Positions 16,812 through 27,733 of a stretch of DNA of 64,000 bases are shown here, piece after piece. Below the pieces are notes generated by a model. It saw nothing but the letters and a program-made list of their open reading frames with translations, ran no database searches and was not told the origin of the DNA. The DNA comes from an uncultured Clostridia bacterium (GTDB lineage Bacteria > Bacillota > Clostridia > Christensenellales > Borkfalkiaceae), in the NCBI GenBank assembly GCA_904419075.1, contig CAJFQM010000012.1:1-64000 (forward strand). Reading direction: 5' to 3'. The position numbers were made by a program, and so were the translations under genes. Each line of letters begins with the position of its first letter. The stretch's first letter is position 1.

Positions 16812-17432
16812 CTAAAAAATGGAATTTTGCTTCGGACAAATGTCCGCCGTCATGGCGTCACGGGGCAAATATCTGTCGCCGTAAAGGGAACGCGCCCGTT
16901 CGGTATATTTGCGGACGAAATCTCCCTTTGCCGCCGTATATCCGTCGCGGTCGTGTTCAAATTTTTTCAGAAGAGATTTTTTCAGGGCCCCGTATTCCTC
17001 CGCGGCGGCGGGATATTCCCGAAGATAATCGCAAAAATACAATTCGTCCCAATCTCCCGCACGCCGCACGTGCAGATGAAAGACCTTTTCCGCAAATCCC
17101 CCGGGAGTATACCCCTTATTGAACACGAATTTCTTCGGACTTTCGGATTCGGACATCAAAATCCATTCCTCCTTTAACGAGGAAATCATCTTTTCCTGCT
17201 CCGCTTCGGGCACGAGTTCCAATAAAATATCCACGGTAGGCTTGCTGAGAAGTCCGGGAACGGAAGTGCTGCCGATATGCCGTATACGGAAAATATTTTC
17301 TTTTCCTATCCGTTTTTCGATATTCTTCCGCTCCTCTTCATACCAAAGAGCATAATCGGGATTATATTCTTTTAATACAATAGGGAAAAGCTGCCATAAT
17401 TCTTCCAAAGACATTTCTTCCAATTTTTTCAT
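16812..17432 (-). CDS. GrpB/UPF0157 family protein (nucleotidyltransferase fold)
   Basis: 206 residues from the ATG at 17432, preceded by AAGGGGAATTTT; a TTG 36 bp further upstream is less likely. Core motif: RIRHIGSTSVPGLLSKPTVDILLEL, that is GSTSVPGL plus the acidic D-x-L of the fold (about residues 50-75), then FHLHVR and LYFCDYLRE. The family belongs to the nucleotidyltransferase superfamily; its cellular role is not established. Monocistronic or behind a tiny ORF (17458-17559). Confidence 0.87.
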   Translation of the reverse strand: MKKLEEMSLEELWQLFPIVLKEYNPDYALWYEEERKNIEKRIGKENIFRIRHIGSTSVPGLLSKPTVDILLELVPEAEQEKMISSLKEEWILMSESESPKKFVFNKGYTPGGFAEKVFHLHVRRAGDWDELYFCDYLREYPAAAEEYGALKKSLLKKFEHDRDGYTAAKGDFVRKYTERARSLYGDRYLPRDAMTADICPKQNSIF

Positions 17433-17457
17433 AAAATTCCCCTTTTCCTCCTCATAA

Positions 17458-17559
17458 TCAAACGCCAAGAACTTTTAATACGAAATCCGATTCGTCCATA
17501 GTAAAACCGCCGTCCGAATCCGAAACCTCCTCTTTCTCCGTGTCCGCTTCGATTTCCAT
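17458..17559 (-). CDS. Possible 33-residue acidic peptide (doubtful)
   Basis: Minus-strand frame reading MEIEADTEKEEVSDSDGG and then FTMDESDFVLKVLGV. The composition is protein-like (11 Asp/Glu) and the stop lies 25 bp before the GrpB ATG, but no clear ribosome binding site precedes the ATG. Could be a leader peptide, a small acidic protein, or chance. Confidence 0.25.
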   Translation of the reverse strand: MEIEADTEKEEVSDSDGGFTMDESDFVLKVLGV

Positions 17560-17593
17560 GCTTATGCGCAATTTACAAATATCTTTCGGGAAC

Positions 17594-17631
17594 AAAAAAC
17601 GGTCTGCCGAAATAGGGCAAACCGTTTTTTT
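17594..17631 (-). terminator. tuf terminator
   Basis: On the minus strand an AAAAAAACGGT-TTGCCC arm pairs imperfectly with GGGCAGACCG, followed by TTTTTTG, ~40 bp after the tuf stop. Confidence 0.75.
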
Positions 17632-17672
17632 GCTTCGAAATAAAACTCACTTCAAAATATTTCAGAAATGAA

Positions 17673-18893
<1,221 letters not shown>

Positions 18894-18987
18894 AATAAAT
18901 CCTCCAATTGTTTATAAAAAAATTAAAATGATAACTTATCCGACCTTCGGACGCAGCTATCTATCATTTTCTGATAATATAAGCCTT

Positions 18988-19003
18988 GTCCAATTCTTTG
19001 GAC
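18988..19003. promoter_or_regulatory. Hairpin in the tuf leader
   Basis: Perfect GTCCAA / TTGGAC stem with a 4-nt loop just downstream of the tuf start point. Two more small hairpins follow in the ~110-nt leader: TATCA/TGATA at 18963-18977 and TCCGA/TCGGA around 18940-18952. Function unknown; possibly mRNA stabilisation. Confidence 0.45.
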
Positions 19004-19009
19004 GTCTCT

Positions 19010-19038
19010 ATTATATATTAAATTTTCAAATTTATCAA
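19010..19038 (-). promoter_or_regulatory. tuf promoter
   Basis: Minus strand: TTGATA (19038-19033), 17-nt spacer, TATAAT (19015-19010). Confidence 0.85.
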
Positions 19039-19079
19039 ATCTTTTAACGGTGTTTTCGGAAAAAATTTGAAAATTTCCG

Positions 19080-19107
19080 TTTTGCTCCGGTTTTATGCGG
19101 AGCAAAA
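19080..19107 (-). terminator. Probable fusA terminator
   Basis: 10-bp stem TTTTGCTCCG / CGGAGCAAAA with an 8-nt loop, just after fusA. The following T-run on the minus strand is weak, so partial read-through into tuf is possible. Confidence 0.55.
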
Positions 19108-19121
19108 CGCACTTTTTAAGT

Positions 19122-21203
<2,082 letters not shown>

Positions 21204-21217
21204 AGGCTACTCCTCTG

Positions 21218-21688
21218 TCAGAATCTGAAATGAGCGAACGCCTTGTTCGCCTCGGCCATTCTGTGCGTGTCTTCCTTCTTCTTCACAGAGCCGCCGGCGT
21301 TGTTGTAAGCGTCCATAAGTTCCGCCGCGAGTTTTTTGGACATCTCTCTTTCGCTTCTCTTTCTGGTGTTGATGACGATCCAGCGGATGGCGAGGGTCTG
21401 ACGTCTCTCGGGTCTGATTTCGATGGGAACCTGATAGTTGGCACCGCCGACGCGGCGAGCCTTGACTTCCACGACGGGCATGACGTTTTCCATGGCCTGT
21501 TTGAAAATATCGAGGGGATCCATGTTCAATTTTTCCCCCATGATCTTGAATGCGTCGTAAACGATTGTCTGAGCCGTGCCCTTTTTGCCGTCGAGCATGA
21601 TCTGGTTGATGAGCTTGGTCACGACCTTGCTGCCGTACATAGGATCGGGCAGAACGTCTCTTTTAGGGACATTACCTCTTCTGGGCAT
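21218..21688 (-). CDS. rpsG: 30S ribosomal protein S7
   Basis: 156 residues, normal length; [36 protein letters not shown] and [16 protein letters not shown]-like C-terminus ([20 protein letters not shown]). Organises the 3' domain of 16S rRNA. Separated from rpsL by 241 bp containing two stable hairpins, where S7 autoregulation acts in some bacteria. Confidence 0.97.
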   Translation of the reverse strand: MPRRGNVPKRDVLPDPMYGSKVVTKLINQIMLDGKKGTAQTIVYDAFKIMGEKLNMDPLDIFKQAMENVMPVVEVKARRVGGANYQVPIEIRPERRQTLAIRWIVINTRKRSEREMSKKLAAELMDAYNNAGGSVKKKEDTHRMAEANKAFAHFRF

Positions 21689-21755
21689 GTTTTTATCCTC
21701 CTTTGAAATAATTTGTTGAATAAGGGATTTTACCCTTCAGTACAGCTATCGCGTA

Positions 21756-21799
21756 CCCGCGCCGGACGCGGGAGCGAACCTTCTGCGGCGACAGCCGCA
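21756..21799. promoter_or_regulatory. Two hairpins in the rpsL-rpsG intercistronic region
   Basis: CCCGCG-CCGGA-CGCGGG (21756-21772) and TGCGGC-GACA-GCCGCA (21784-21799), 55-70 nt upstream of the rpsG start region. The intercistronic region is unusually long for this operon. In E. coli S7 represses translation by binding here; whether these hairpins do that is inference. Confidence 0.45.
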
Positions 21800-21929
21800 T
21801 ACTGCCTACTTTTTTTCGGGGCCTTCGAGCTATATTCCGATTACAAGTAGGATTTTGTTTCGGCGACTTTTAACGAACGCCGGAATTTGTCTTCGCGCCT
21901 TAAAAAATCGAATCGATGTCGATCAAGAA

Positions 21930-22301
21930 TTATTTAGGGCGTTTTGCGCCGTATTTGGAACGGGCCTGTTTGCGCTTTGCAACGCCGGCGGTATCGAGGG
22001 CGCCGCGAATGATGTGGTAACGCACACCGGGCAGATCCTTGACACGACCGCCTCTGATCAGAACGGAGCTGTGCTCCTGAAGGTTGTGACCTTCGCCGGG
22101 AATGTAGACCGTACCTTCCTGCTTGTTGGTAAGACGCACACGGGCGATCTTTCTCAAAGCGGAGTTGGGCTTCTTGGGAGAAGTCGTGGTGACGGACAGA
22201 CAAACGCCGCGCTTTTGAGGGCAGTTATCCAGAATAGGGCTCTTGGACTTGAACGTCTGCTTCTCTCTGCCTTTCTTGATGAGTTGGTTGATGGTAGGCA
22301 T
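21930..22301 (-). CDS. rpsL: 30S ribosomal protein S12
   Basis: 123 residues; decoding-centre protein. Contains [20 protein letters not shown] with the Lys corresponding to E. coli K42 and [13 protein letters not shown] with the loop next to K87, both in the streptomycin-sensitive state. First gene of the str operon, with AGGAGG before the ATG and a ~215-nt leader from the promoter at 22516-22544. Confidence 0.97.
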   Translation of the reverse strand: MPTINQLIKKGREKQTFKSKSPILDNCPQKRGVCLSVTTTSPKKPNSALRKIARVRLTNKQEGTVYIPGEGHNLQEHSSVLIRGGRVKDLPGVRYHIIRGALDTAGVAKRKQARSKYGAKRPK

Positions 22302-22515
22302 TTTTGACCTCCTTGTAAAAATTTTGGAATATATTTCTCGAAATTGCCCTTATGCAATTCCAAAGAAAGCGATGTTTCGGCGGCCGTTTTCTTCGCTCCT
22401 TAATAGAGAAAGCGCAGACTCCCCCTTCCGCGAACGCTTGTCCCGCACGGGGTCCAGACCGCAAAAAAGATGCAAAAAGGGCGAAATACACCCTTTCCGC
22501 ATTTCAGCACTGTTG
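22302..22515 (-). promoter_or_regulatory. Leader of the str operon
   Basis: About 210 nt between the promoter and rpsL. Contains short ORFs without support and no recognised riboswitch. A GC-rich stretch around 22410-22470 may fold, but no single strong hairpin stands out by eye. Confidence 0.35.
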
Positions 22516-22544
22516 ATTTTACCATGAAAAAAGGCGTTTGTCAA
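22516..22544 (-). promoter_or_regulatory. str operon promoter
   Basis: Minus strand: TTGACA (22544-22539), 17-nt spacer, TAAAAT (22521-22516). Divergent from the pgk promoter 230 bp away. Confidence 0.85.
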
Positions 22545-22772
22545 CTGTTTTATGCCAACTTTTTTGACGATTTCGCCGACTTTTCTATGATTTCCGCCCG
22601 ATTTTGCGACATTATGATATTACGTATATATTTCCGAGTCGCTTTCCCACCCTTTCGTCTTTCCTGCTTATCCCCGTATCCGAAATTATTGTACCGTTTC
22701 CCCAAAAGGCATAAAAATCTCGGCATGAAGGAAACGTCGAAAAAAACTTTTCGCAATTCCTTTCGCAAAGGG

Positions 22773-22801
22773 TTGACAAAGGCGGGAAAAACGGATATTA
22801 T
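22773..22801 (+). promoter_or_regulatory. pgk promoter
   Basis: TTGACA (22773-22778), 17-nt spacer, TATTAT (22796-22801), 37 bp before the ATG. Confidence 0.85.
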
Positions 22802-22838
22802 TATAGAGGTGAAAAATCAAATTCAAGGAGATGGTCTT

Positions 22839-24158
22839 ATGAATAAGAAAACGGTAAAAGACGTAGACGTAAAGGGTAAAAAAGTCCTCGTCAGATGCGA
22901 CTTCAACGTTCCGATGAAGGACGGGGCGATCACGGACGAAAACAGAATCGTCGGCGCGCTGCCCACGATCAAGTACCTCATGGAGCACGGCGCAAAAGTG
23001 ATCCTCTGCTCGCACATGGGCAAACCCCACAACGTGTTCGACGCGAAGCTCGAACTGAACAAGAAGGAGAAGGCGAAGATCGCGGCCCTGCCCGAAGCGG
23101 AACAGGCCGCCGCGACGGCGGAAGCGCTCGAAAAGGCGAAGAAGGACGTCAAGAAGCTCAGCTTGGCGCCTGTCGCCGCTCGTTTGAGCGAGCTCTTGGG
23201 CGGAAAGGTGACTTTCGCGACCGACGTCGTGGGCGAGGACGCGAAAAAGAAAGTCGCGGCGTGCAAAGAGGGCGAGTGCGTCCTGCTCGAAAACCTGCGC
23301 TTCCATAAGGGCGAAGAGAAGAAGGATCCCGAGTTCATGAAGGCGCTGGCGAGCTACTGCGACGTCTACGTGAACGACGCGTTCGGAACGGCGCACCGCT
23401 CGCACGCTTCCACCGCGGGAATCGTGGAAGAAGGACTGGTCAAGACGGCGGTCTGCGGCTTCCTCATCGAAAAGGAGCTCTCGGTGATGGCGGACACGCT
23501 GGAAAATCCTCAGCGCCCGTTCGTGGCGATCCTCGGCGGAGCCAAGGTCGCGGACAAGCTGAACGTCATTTCCAACCTTCTCGAAAAGTGCGATACGCTC
23601 GTCATCGGCGGCGGAATGGCCTATACTTTCATCAAGGCGCAGGGCGGAGAAATCGGCACTTCCCTCGTGGACGAGGAAAAGATCGGCTACTGCAAGGAAA
23701 TGCTCGAAAAGGCGAAAAAGCTGAATAAAAAGCTCGTCCTTCCCGTGGATACCGTAGCGGCGAAGTCCTTCCCCGATCCCATCGACGCGGCGATCGAGAC
23801 GACGATCGTCCCCGCGAACGCAATCCCTTCGGACATGATGGGTCTCGATATCGGTCCCGAGACGAGAAAGCTGTTCGCTTCCGTGGTCGCAAACGCAAAA
23901 TCGGTCATTTGGAACGGCCCCATGGGCGTGTTCGAAAATCCGACGCTGGCGGAAGGCACCAAGGCGGTGGCGCAGGCTCTCGCGGACGTATACGGCAAAG
24001 CGACGACGATCATCGGCGGCGGCGACAGCGCGGCGGCGGTTCAGCAGCTCGGTTTCGCGGACAAGATGACGCACATTTCGACGGGCGGCGGCGCCTCCCT
24101 CGAATTGTTTGAAGGAAAGGTGCTTCCCGGCATCGCCTGCCTCAATGACAAGGACTGA
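22839..24158 (+). CDS. pgk: Phosphoglycerate kinase with a charged insertion
   Basis: Glycolytic ATP-forming enzyme. 439 residues from the ATG at 22839 (AAGGAG 8 nt upstream); a long upstream extension crosses the promoter and is rejected. Motifs: [78 protein letters not shown] and the nucleotide loop [13 protein letters not shown]. It is ~40 residues longer than usual because of a Lys/Glu/Ala-rich helical insertion at about residues 64-107, between HMGKP and LSLAPVA. The rest is normal, so it should be active. Separate transcription unit ending at the 24177-24213 terminator. Confidence 0.96.
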   Translation: MNKKTVKDVDVKGKKVLVRCDFNVPMKDGAITDENRIVGALPTIKYLMEHGAKVILCSHMGKPHNVFDAKLELNKKEKAKIAALPEAEQAAATAEALEKAKKDVKKLSLAPVAARLSELLGGKVTFATDVVGEDAKKKVAACKEGECVLLENLRFHKGEEKKDPEFMKALASYCDVYVNDAFGTAHRSHASTAGIVEEGLVKTAVCGFLIEKELSVMADTLENPQRPFVAILGGAKVADKLNVISNLLEKCDTLVIGGGMAYTFIKAQGGEIGTSLVDEEKIGYCKEMLEKAKKLNKKLVLPVDTVAAKSFPDPIDAAIETTIVPANAIPSDMMGLDIGPETRKLFASVVANAKSVIWNGPMGVFENPTLAEGTKAVAQALADVYGKATTIIGGGDSAAAVQQLGFADKMTHISTGGGASLELFEGKVLPGIACLNDKD

Positions 24159-24176
24159 GAAATATTGCGGCTTTTG

Positions 24177-24213
24177 AAAAGCGCGGACAGACGGCCGTCT
24201 GTCCGCGCTTTTT
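24177..24213 (+). terminator. pgk terminator
   Basis: 18-bp perfect inverted repeat without spacer (arms AAAAGCGCGGACAGACGG and its complement), followed by TTTTTCC. Confidence 0.9.
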
Positions 24214-24368
24214 CCGTTTACATCTCCTTATGCCTTATTCTCCGCTATCCGTCCTAACGCGCCTTCCTTATCTCTCCCCTGTCTGCCCCCGAAAAATAAC
24301 CTCCTTTGTCTTTCCTTCCACAATCTGTTCTGACGCAATTTTCTCGCATCTCTCTTTGCCGTTCTCTC

Positions 24369-24625
24369 CGCTGTTCGTTACTTCTCCGAAAAATCTCCTC
24401 CCGCCGTTTTCTGACCGCCTGTTTTTTCTCTGTTTTCCCCTGCCGTCCGTCCCGCGTCGGAAACTTTCCTTTTCGCTTGCCGTCCGTCTCTCTCCGAAAA
24501 TTTTCCCTCTGGCCCGCCGTGCATTCCCTTCCGAAAATTTTCCTTTTCGCTCGTCGTCCGTCCCGCGCCGGAAATTTTTCTTCTCGTCTGTTTCCGGCTC
24601 TGTCCGTCCACGGATTTTTCTTCCC
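24369..24625. repeat. Degenerate 37-bp tandem repeat, pyrimidine-rich
   Basis: Clear units start at 24441, 24478, 24515 and 24552, exactly 37 bp apart, each with the pattern (T/C)G(C/T)CGTCCGTC... followed by CCGGAAA or CCGAAAATTTTCC. Decayed units extend to both sides (one resembling the pattern near 24369, one near 24589). Almost no purine runs on the plus strand apart from the GAAA core. It lies in the 550-bp gap between the pgk terminator and the tpiA promoter. Minus-strand ORFs through it are compositionally driven (Arg/Lys/Glu-rich) and not believed to be genes. Confidence 0.7.
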
Positions 24626-24696
24626 CGACGGCCGCCATTCTCGCCGCCACGGCATTCAAACTTCTTCCGAAAAATAAAATTTTCGCTTTCTTTTCG

Positions 24697-24725
24697 TTGC
24701 TTTCCGTCCGAGTTTGTGTTATAAT
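24697..24725 (+). promoter_or_regulatory. tpiA promoter
   Basis: TTGCTT (24697-24702), 17-nt spacer, TATAAT (24720-24725). Confidence 0.75.
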
Positions 24726-24764
24726 ACTTTCCGGAAAAGGAAAAACTATTTCAGGAGAATTCTT

Positions 24765-25511
24765 ATGAGAAAACCTATCATTGCAGGCAACTGGAAAATG
24801 AACAATACCGCGTCCGAGGGCGTCGCTCTCGTGAAGGCAATCGCGCCGCTCGTCAAAGAGGCGAACTGCGACGTCGTCGTATGCGTCCCCGCGATCGACA
24901 TTCCCGCTGTAAGCGAAGCTCTTAAAGGAACGAATATCGAGCTCGGCGCGGAAAACGTACACTTTGCGGAAAAAGGCGCCTATACGGGTGAAATTTCCGC
25001 CGCCATGCTCAAAGAATACGGCGTGAAATACGTCATTATCGGCCACAGCGAACGCCGCCAGTATTTCGGCGAAACGGACGAAACCGTAAATAAGCGGACG
25101 CTCACCGCCATTGCGGCGGGGCTTACCCCCATCGTCTGCATCGGCGAATCGCTCGAAGAACGCGAAGGCGGCAAGACGGAGGAAGTCCTCGCGAAACAAA
25201 TTCACGAAGGCCTTAAAAACATCGAGGACATCACCAAAATCGTCATCGCTTACGAGCCCGTATGGGCGATCGGAACGGGTAAAACCGCCACGGCGGAACA
25301 GGCCAACGAGACGATCGGCTTTATTCGCAAGACCGTGGGAGAAATGTTCTGCGAGAAGTGCGCGGCAAAGCTCCGCATCCAATACGGCGGGAGCATGAAT
25401 GCTGGCAACTGCAAAGAGCTCATGGCCATGCCGGAAATCGACGGCGGCCTCATCGGCGGCGCGTCTTTAAAAGCGCCCGATTTCGCGGCGATCGTCAATT
25501 ACGACAAATAA
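24765..25511 (+). CDS. tpiA: Triosephosphate isomerase
   Basis: 248 residues from [14 protein letters not shown] with AGGAG 7 nt upstream; an earlier in-frame ATG overlaps the promoter. Active-site Lys in NWKMN, His in [13 protein letters not shown], Glu in [13 protein letters not shown] and the phosphate loop in IQYGGSMN. Interconverts DHAP and glyceraldehyde-3-phosphate. First gene of tpiA-gpmI; pgk lies before it as a separate unit. No gapA or eno in the window. Confidence 0.97.
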   Translation: MRKPIIAGNWKMNNTASEGVALVKAIAPLVKEANCDVVVCVPAIDIPAVSEALKGTNIELGAENVHFAEKGAYTGEISAAMLKEYGVKYVIIGHSERRQYFGETDETVNKRTLTAIAAGLTPIVCIGESLEEREGGKTEEVLAKQIHEGLKNIEDITKIVIAYEPVWAIGTGKTATAEQANETIGFIRKTVGEMFCEKCAAKLRIQYGGSMNAGNCKELMAMPEIDGGLIGGASLKAPDFAAIVNYDK

Positions 25512-25595
25512 TTCGGATTCAGATGAGGGGCGGGACGGTCGAAATGATTCGGCACATACCTGCCCCGTTGCTTTTGAAAAAAGGAGAATAAATTT

Positions 25596-27170
25596 ATGAA
25601 GACCCCCTATGCCATAATCATTATGGACGGCTATGGAATCAACAAGGACACAAACGGCAACGCCGTCTATACGGACGGAAGCAAAAACGTCACGGCCCTG
25701 GAAAAGGAATATCCCTCTTCTCAGCTCGGTGCCAGCGGCATGAGCGTCGGGCTCCCCGACGGACAGATGGGCAACTCCGAGGTCGGACACCTCAACATCG
25801 GAGCGGGCCGCATCGTGTATCAGGACCTGACGAAGATCACCAAAGACATCCGCGACGGTTCGTTCTTTGAAAACAAAGAGCTCCTCCGCGCGATGGACGC
25901 GGCGAAGGAGAACGGCAAAAAACTTCATCTTTTCGGACTCGTTTCCACGGGCGGGGTACACAGTCATATCGAGCACCTCTACGCGCTCGTCGAAATGGCG
26001 AAAAAGGAGGGACTTGAAAACGTATATATTCATGCTTTCACGGACGGCAGGGACGTAGCGCCCACTTCGGGAGCGGAATTTCTCAAAGAGCTCCAAGACA
26101 AACTCAGCGAACTCAAATTCGGCAAAATCGCTTCCGTCGCGGGCAGATATTACGCGATGGACCGCGACAACAACTGGGACCGCGAAGAAAAGGCGTACGA
26201 TATGCTGACCGCGGGCGCGGGAGTACACTTTGAAGGCAGTGCGGAAGCCGCCGCGCGCGCCTCTTACGAACAAGGCGTGACGGACGAATTCCTGCTTCCC
26301 ACCAACCTCACCGAAAACGGGAAACCCGTGGCGCTCGTCGGCAAGGGCGACAGTATCATCTGTTTCAATTTCCGCCCCGACCGCGCGCGGCAGATCACCC
26401 GCATGTTCTCGCAGGAAGTATTTCCCTTCAAGGACGCCAAGACGGGTGCGATGCTGGGCTTTGAACGCAAGACGGGCTTTCTCGCCCCCACCTATGTCGG
26501 ATTTGCCGTATACGATTCCTCTTTTGAAAACGTCGGCGTGGCGTTCCCGCCCGACGAAATCGACAATACCCTGCCTCAGTATATTTCCTCTTTGGGCATG
26601 AAACAGCTGCATATCGCGGAGACGGAGAAATATGCGCACGTCACGTTCTTTTTCAACGCGAAAATCGAAAAGCCCGTGGAGGGAGAAACGCGGATCGTCA
26701 TTCCCTCTCCGAAGGTCGCCACTTACGATTTGCAGCCGGAAATGAGCGCGTATCTCGTCACGGACAAGGTTCTCGAAGAGCTCGACAAGGGAATTTACGA
26801 CGTTCTCATTCTCAACTATGCGAACTGTGACATGGTCGGTCATACGGGCGTAATGGAAGCGGCCGTAAAGGCGGTGCATACGGTGGACGAGTGCGTGAAG
26901 AAAGTAACGGATAAAATTCTGTCCATGGGCGGAAGCGCCTTGGTCACGGCGGATCACGGGAATGCCGATCAGATGATCGCGGAGGACGGAAAAACGCCCT
27001 TTACGCAGCACACGACCAATCCAGTGCCCGTGATTTTGGTATCGGAGAAATATAAGAACGTAAAACTCCGTTCGGGCGGAGTGCTCGCGGATCTTGCTCC
27101 GACGCTCCTCGACATGATGGGCCTGCCTCAGCCGAAGGAAATGACGGGCAAAACGCTCATCGAAAGATAA
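25596..27170 (+). CDS. gpmI: 2,3-bisphosphoglycerate-independent phosphoglycerate mutase
   Basis: Mn-dependent mutase of 3- and 2-phosphoglycerate, 524 residues (family ~510-525). Metal-site and catalytic motifs: IIMDGYGIN, the serine nucleophile in QMGNSEVGHLNIGAGR, HIHAFTDGRD-like VYIHAFTDGRDVAP, GRYYAMDRDNNWDR, FNFRPDRARQITR, NYANCDMVGHTG and TADHGNADQM. Lies 84 bp after tpiA with an AAAAGGAG site. Confidence 0.97.
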   Translation: MKTPYAIIIMDGYGINKDTNGNAVYTDGSKNVTALEKEYPSSQLGASGMSVGLPDGQMGNSEVGHLNIGAGRIVYQDLTKITKDIRDGSFFENKELLRAMDAAKENGKKLHLFGLVSTGGVHSHIEHLYALVEMAKKEGLENVYIHAFTDGRDVAPTSGAEFLKELQDKLSELKFGKIASVAGRYYAMDRDNNWDREEKAYDMLTAGAGVHFEGSAEAAARASYEQGVTDEFLLPTNLTENGKPVALVGKGDSIICFNFRPDRARQITRMFSQEVFPFKDAKTGAMLGFERKTGFLAPTYVGFAVYDSSFENVGVAFPPDEIDNTLPQYISSLGMKQLHIAETEKYAHVTFFFNAKIEKPVEGETRIVIPSPKVATYDLQPEMSAYLVTDKVLEELDKGIYDVLILNYANCDMVGHTGVMEAAVKAVHTVDECVKKVTDKILSMGGSALVTADHGNADQMIAEDGKTPFTQHTTNPVPVILVSEKYKNVKLRSGGVLADLAPTLLDMMGLPQPKEMTGKTLIER

Positions 27171-27221
27171 TCGTTTTTTGGGAATTTTTTAAGAAAAACT
27201 CGGGAAACGGGCAAAAAACAG

Positions 27222-27250
27222 TTGCGCTATTTGAAAGAGTATGTTATAAT
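27222..27250 (+). promoter_or_regulatory. secG promoter
   Basis: TTGCGC (27222-27227), 17-nt spacer, TATAAT (27245-27250). Confidence 0.8.
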
Positions 27251-27317
27251 TTACGGGTATCTTGAAAATAACGGACTGTTCCGTCAAAAGAAAAATGCTT
27301 AAAAGGATTAAACGGAA

Positions 27318-27629
27318 ATGTTGGAATTTGTGAATTTATTGGTTCCCACGAAAAACGACGCTTTATACAATTTATATATGGGGCTGAGCGTGACGATGAT
27401 CGCTCTAATGTTCCTGTCTGCACTTGCCGCGATTATCCTCGTGTTATTGCAGCCCGGTAACTCCACCGGTATCAATGCCCTCGGCGGTTCCAGCGAGACT
27501 TTCTTCGGAAAGAACAAAGGAAAATCCATCGAAGCGAGAATGAAAAAATGGACGATTGCCTGTCTCGTCATTTTGGTAATCTTCTCTATTTCTTTCTATA
27601 TTCTCCAACTCGAATCCATTTGGGCATAA
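27318..27629 (+). CDS. secG: Preprotein translocase subunit SecG
   Basis: 103 residues, two transmembrane segments (about residues 24-45 and 78-98) separated by the conserved loop VLLQPGNSTGINALGGSSETFFGK. Partner of SecYE at the membrane. The N-terminus is ~15 residues longer than in many SecG proteins. Precedes rnr and smpB, the classic Bacillota arrangement, but a terminator lies between secG and rnr. Confidence 0.95.
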   Translation: MLEFVNLLVPTKNDALYNLYMGLSVTMIALMFLSALAAIILVLLQPGNSTGINALGGSSETFFGKNKGKSIEARMKKWTIACLVILVIFSISFYILQLESIWA

Positions 27630-27651
27630 ATATAGCATAAACGGGAATTTG

Positions 27652-27687
27652 AAAGGCGGCTTTATATAAAAAGGCCGCCTTTTTTGT
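27652..27687 (+). terminator. secG terminator
   Basis: AAAGGCGGC / GCCGCCTTT stem (9 bp) with a 13-nt loop and TTTTTTG. Confidence 0.85.
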
Positions 27688-27733
27688 TCCTCTTTTCTCC
27701 CATTCTTACATACTAAATTTATGGAGGCGCATT

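Noticed and set aside
22686-24074. Long antisense ORF opposite pgk
   Set aside because: Arg/His/Asp-rich composition typical of a shadow of a GC-biased gene; pgk is certain on the other strand.
24441-24588. CRISPR array
   Set aside because: The repeats are contiguous and degenerate, with no unique spacers and no cas genes.
24254-25382. Minus-strand ORFs across the 37-bp repeats and tpiA
   Set aside because: Composition artefacts (Arg/Lys/Glu repeats) and overlap with tpiA.
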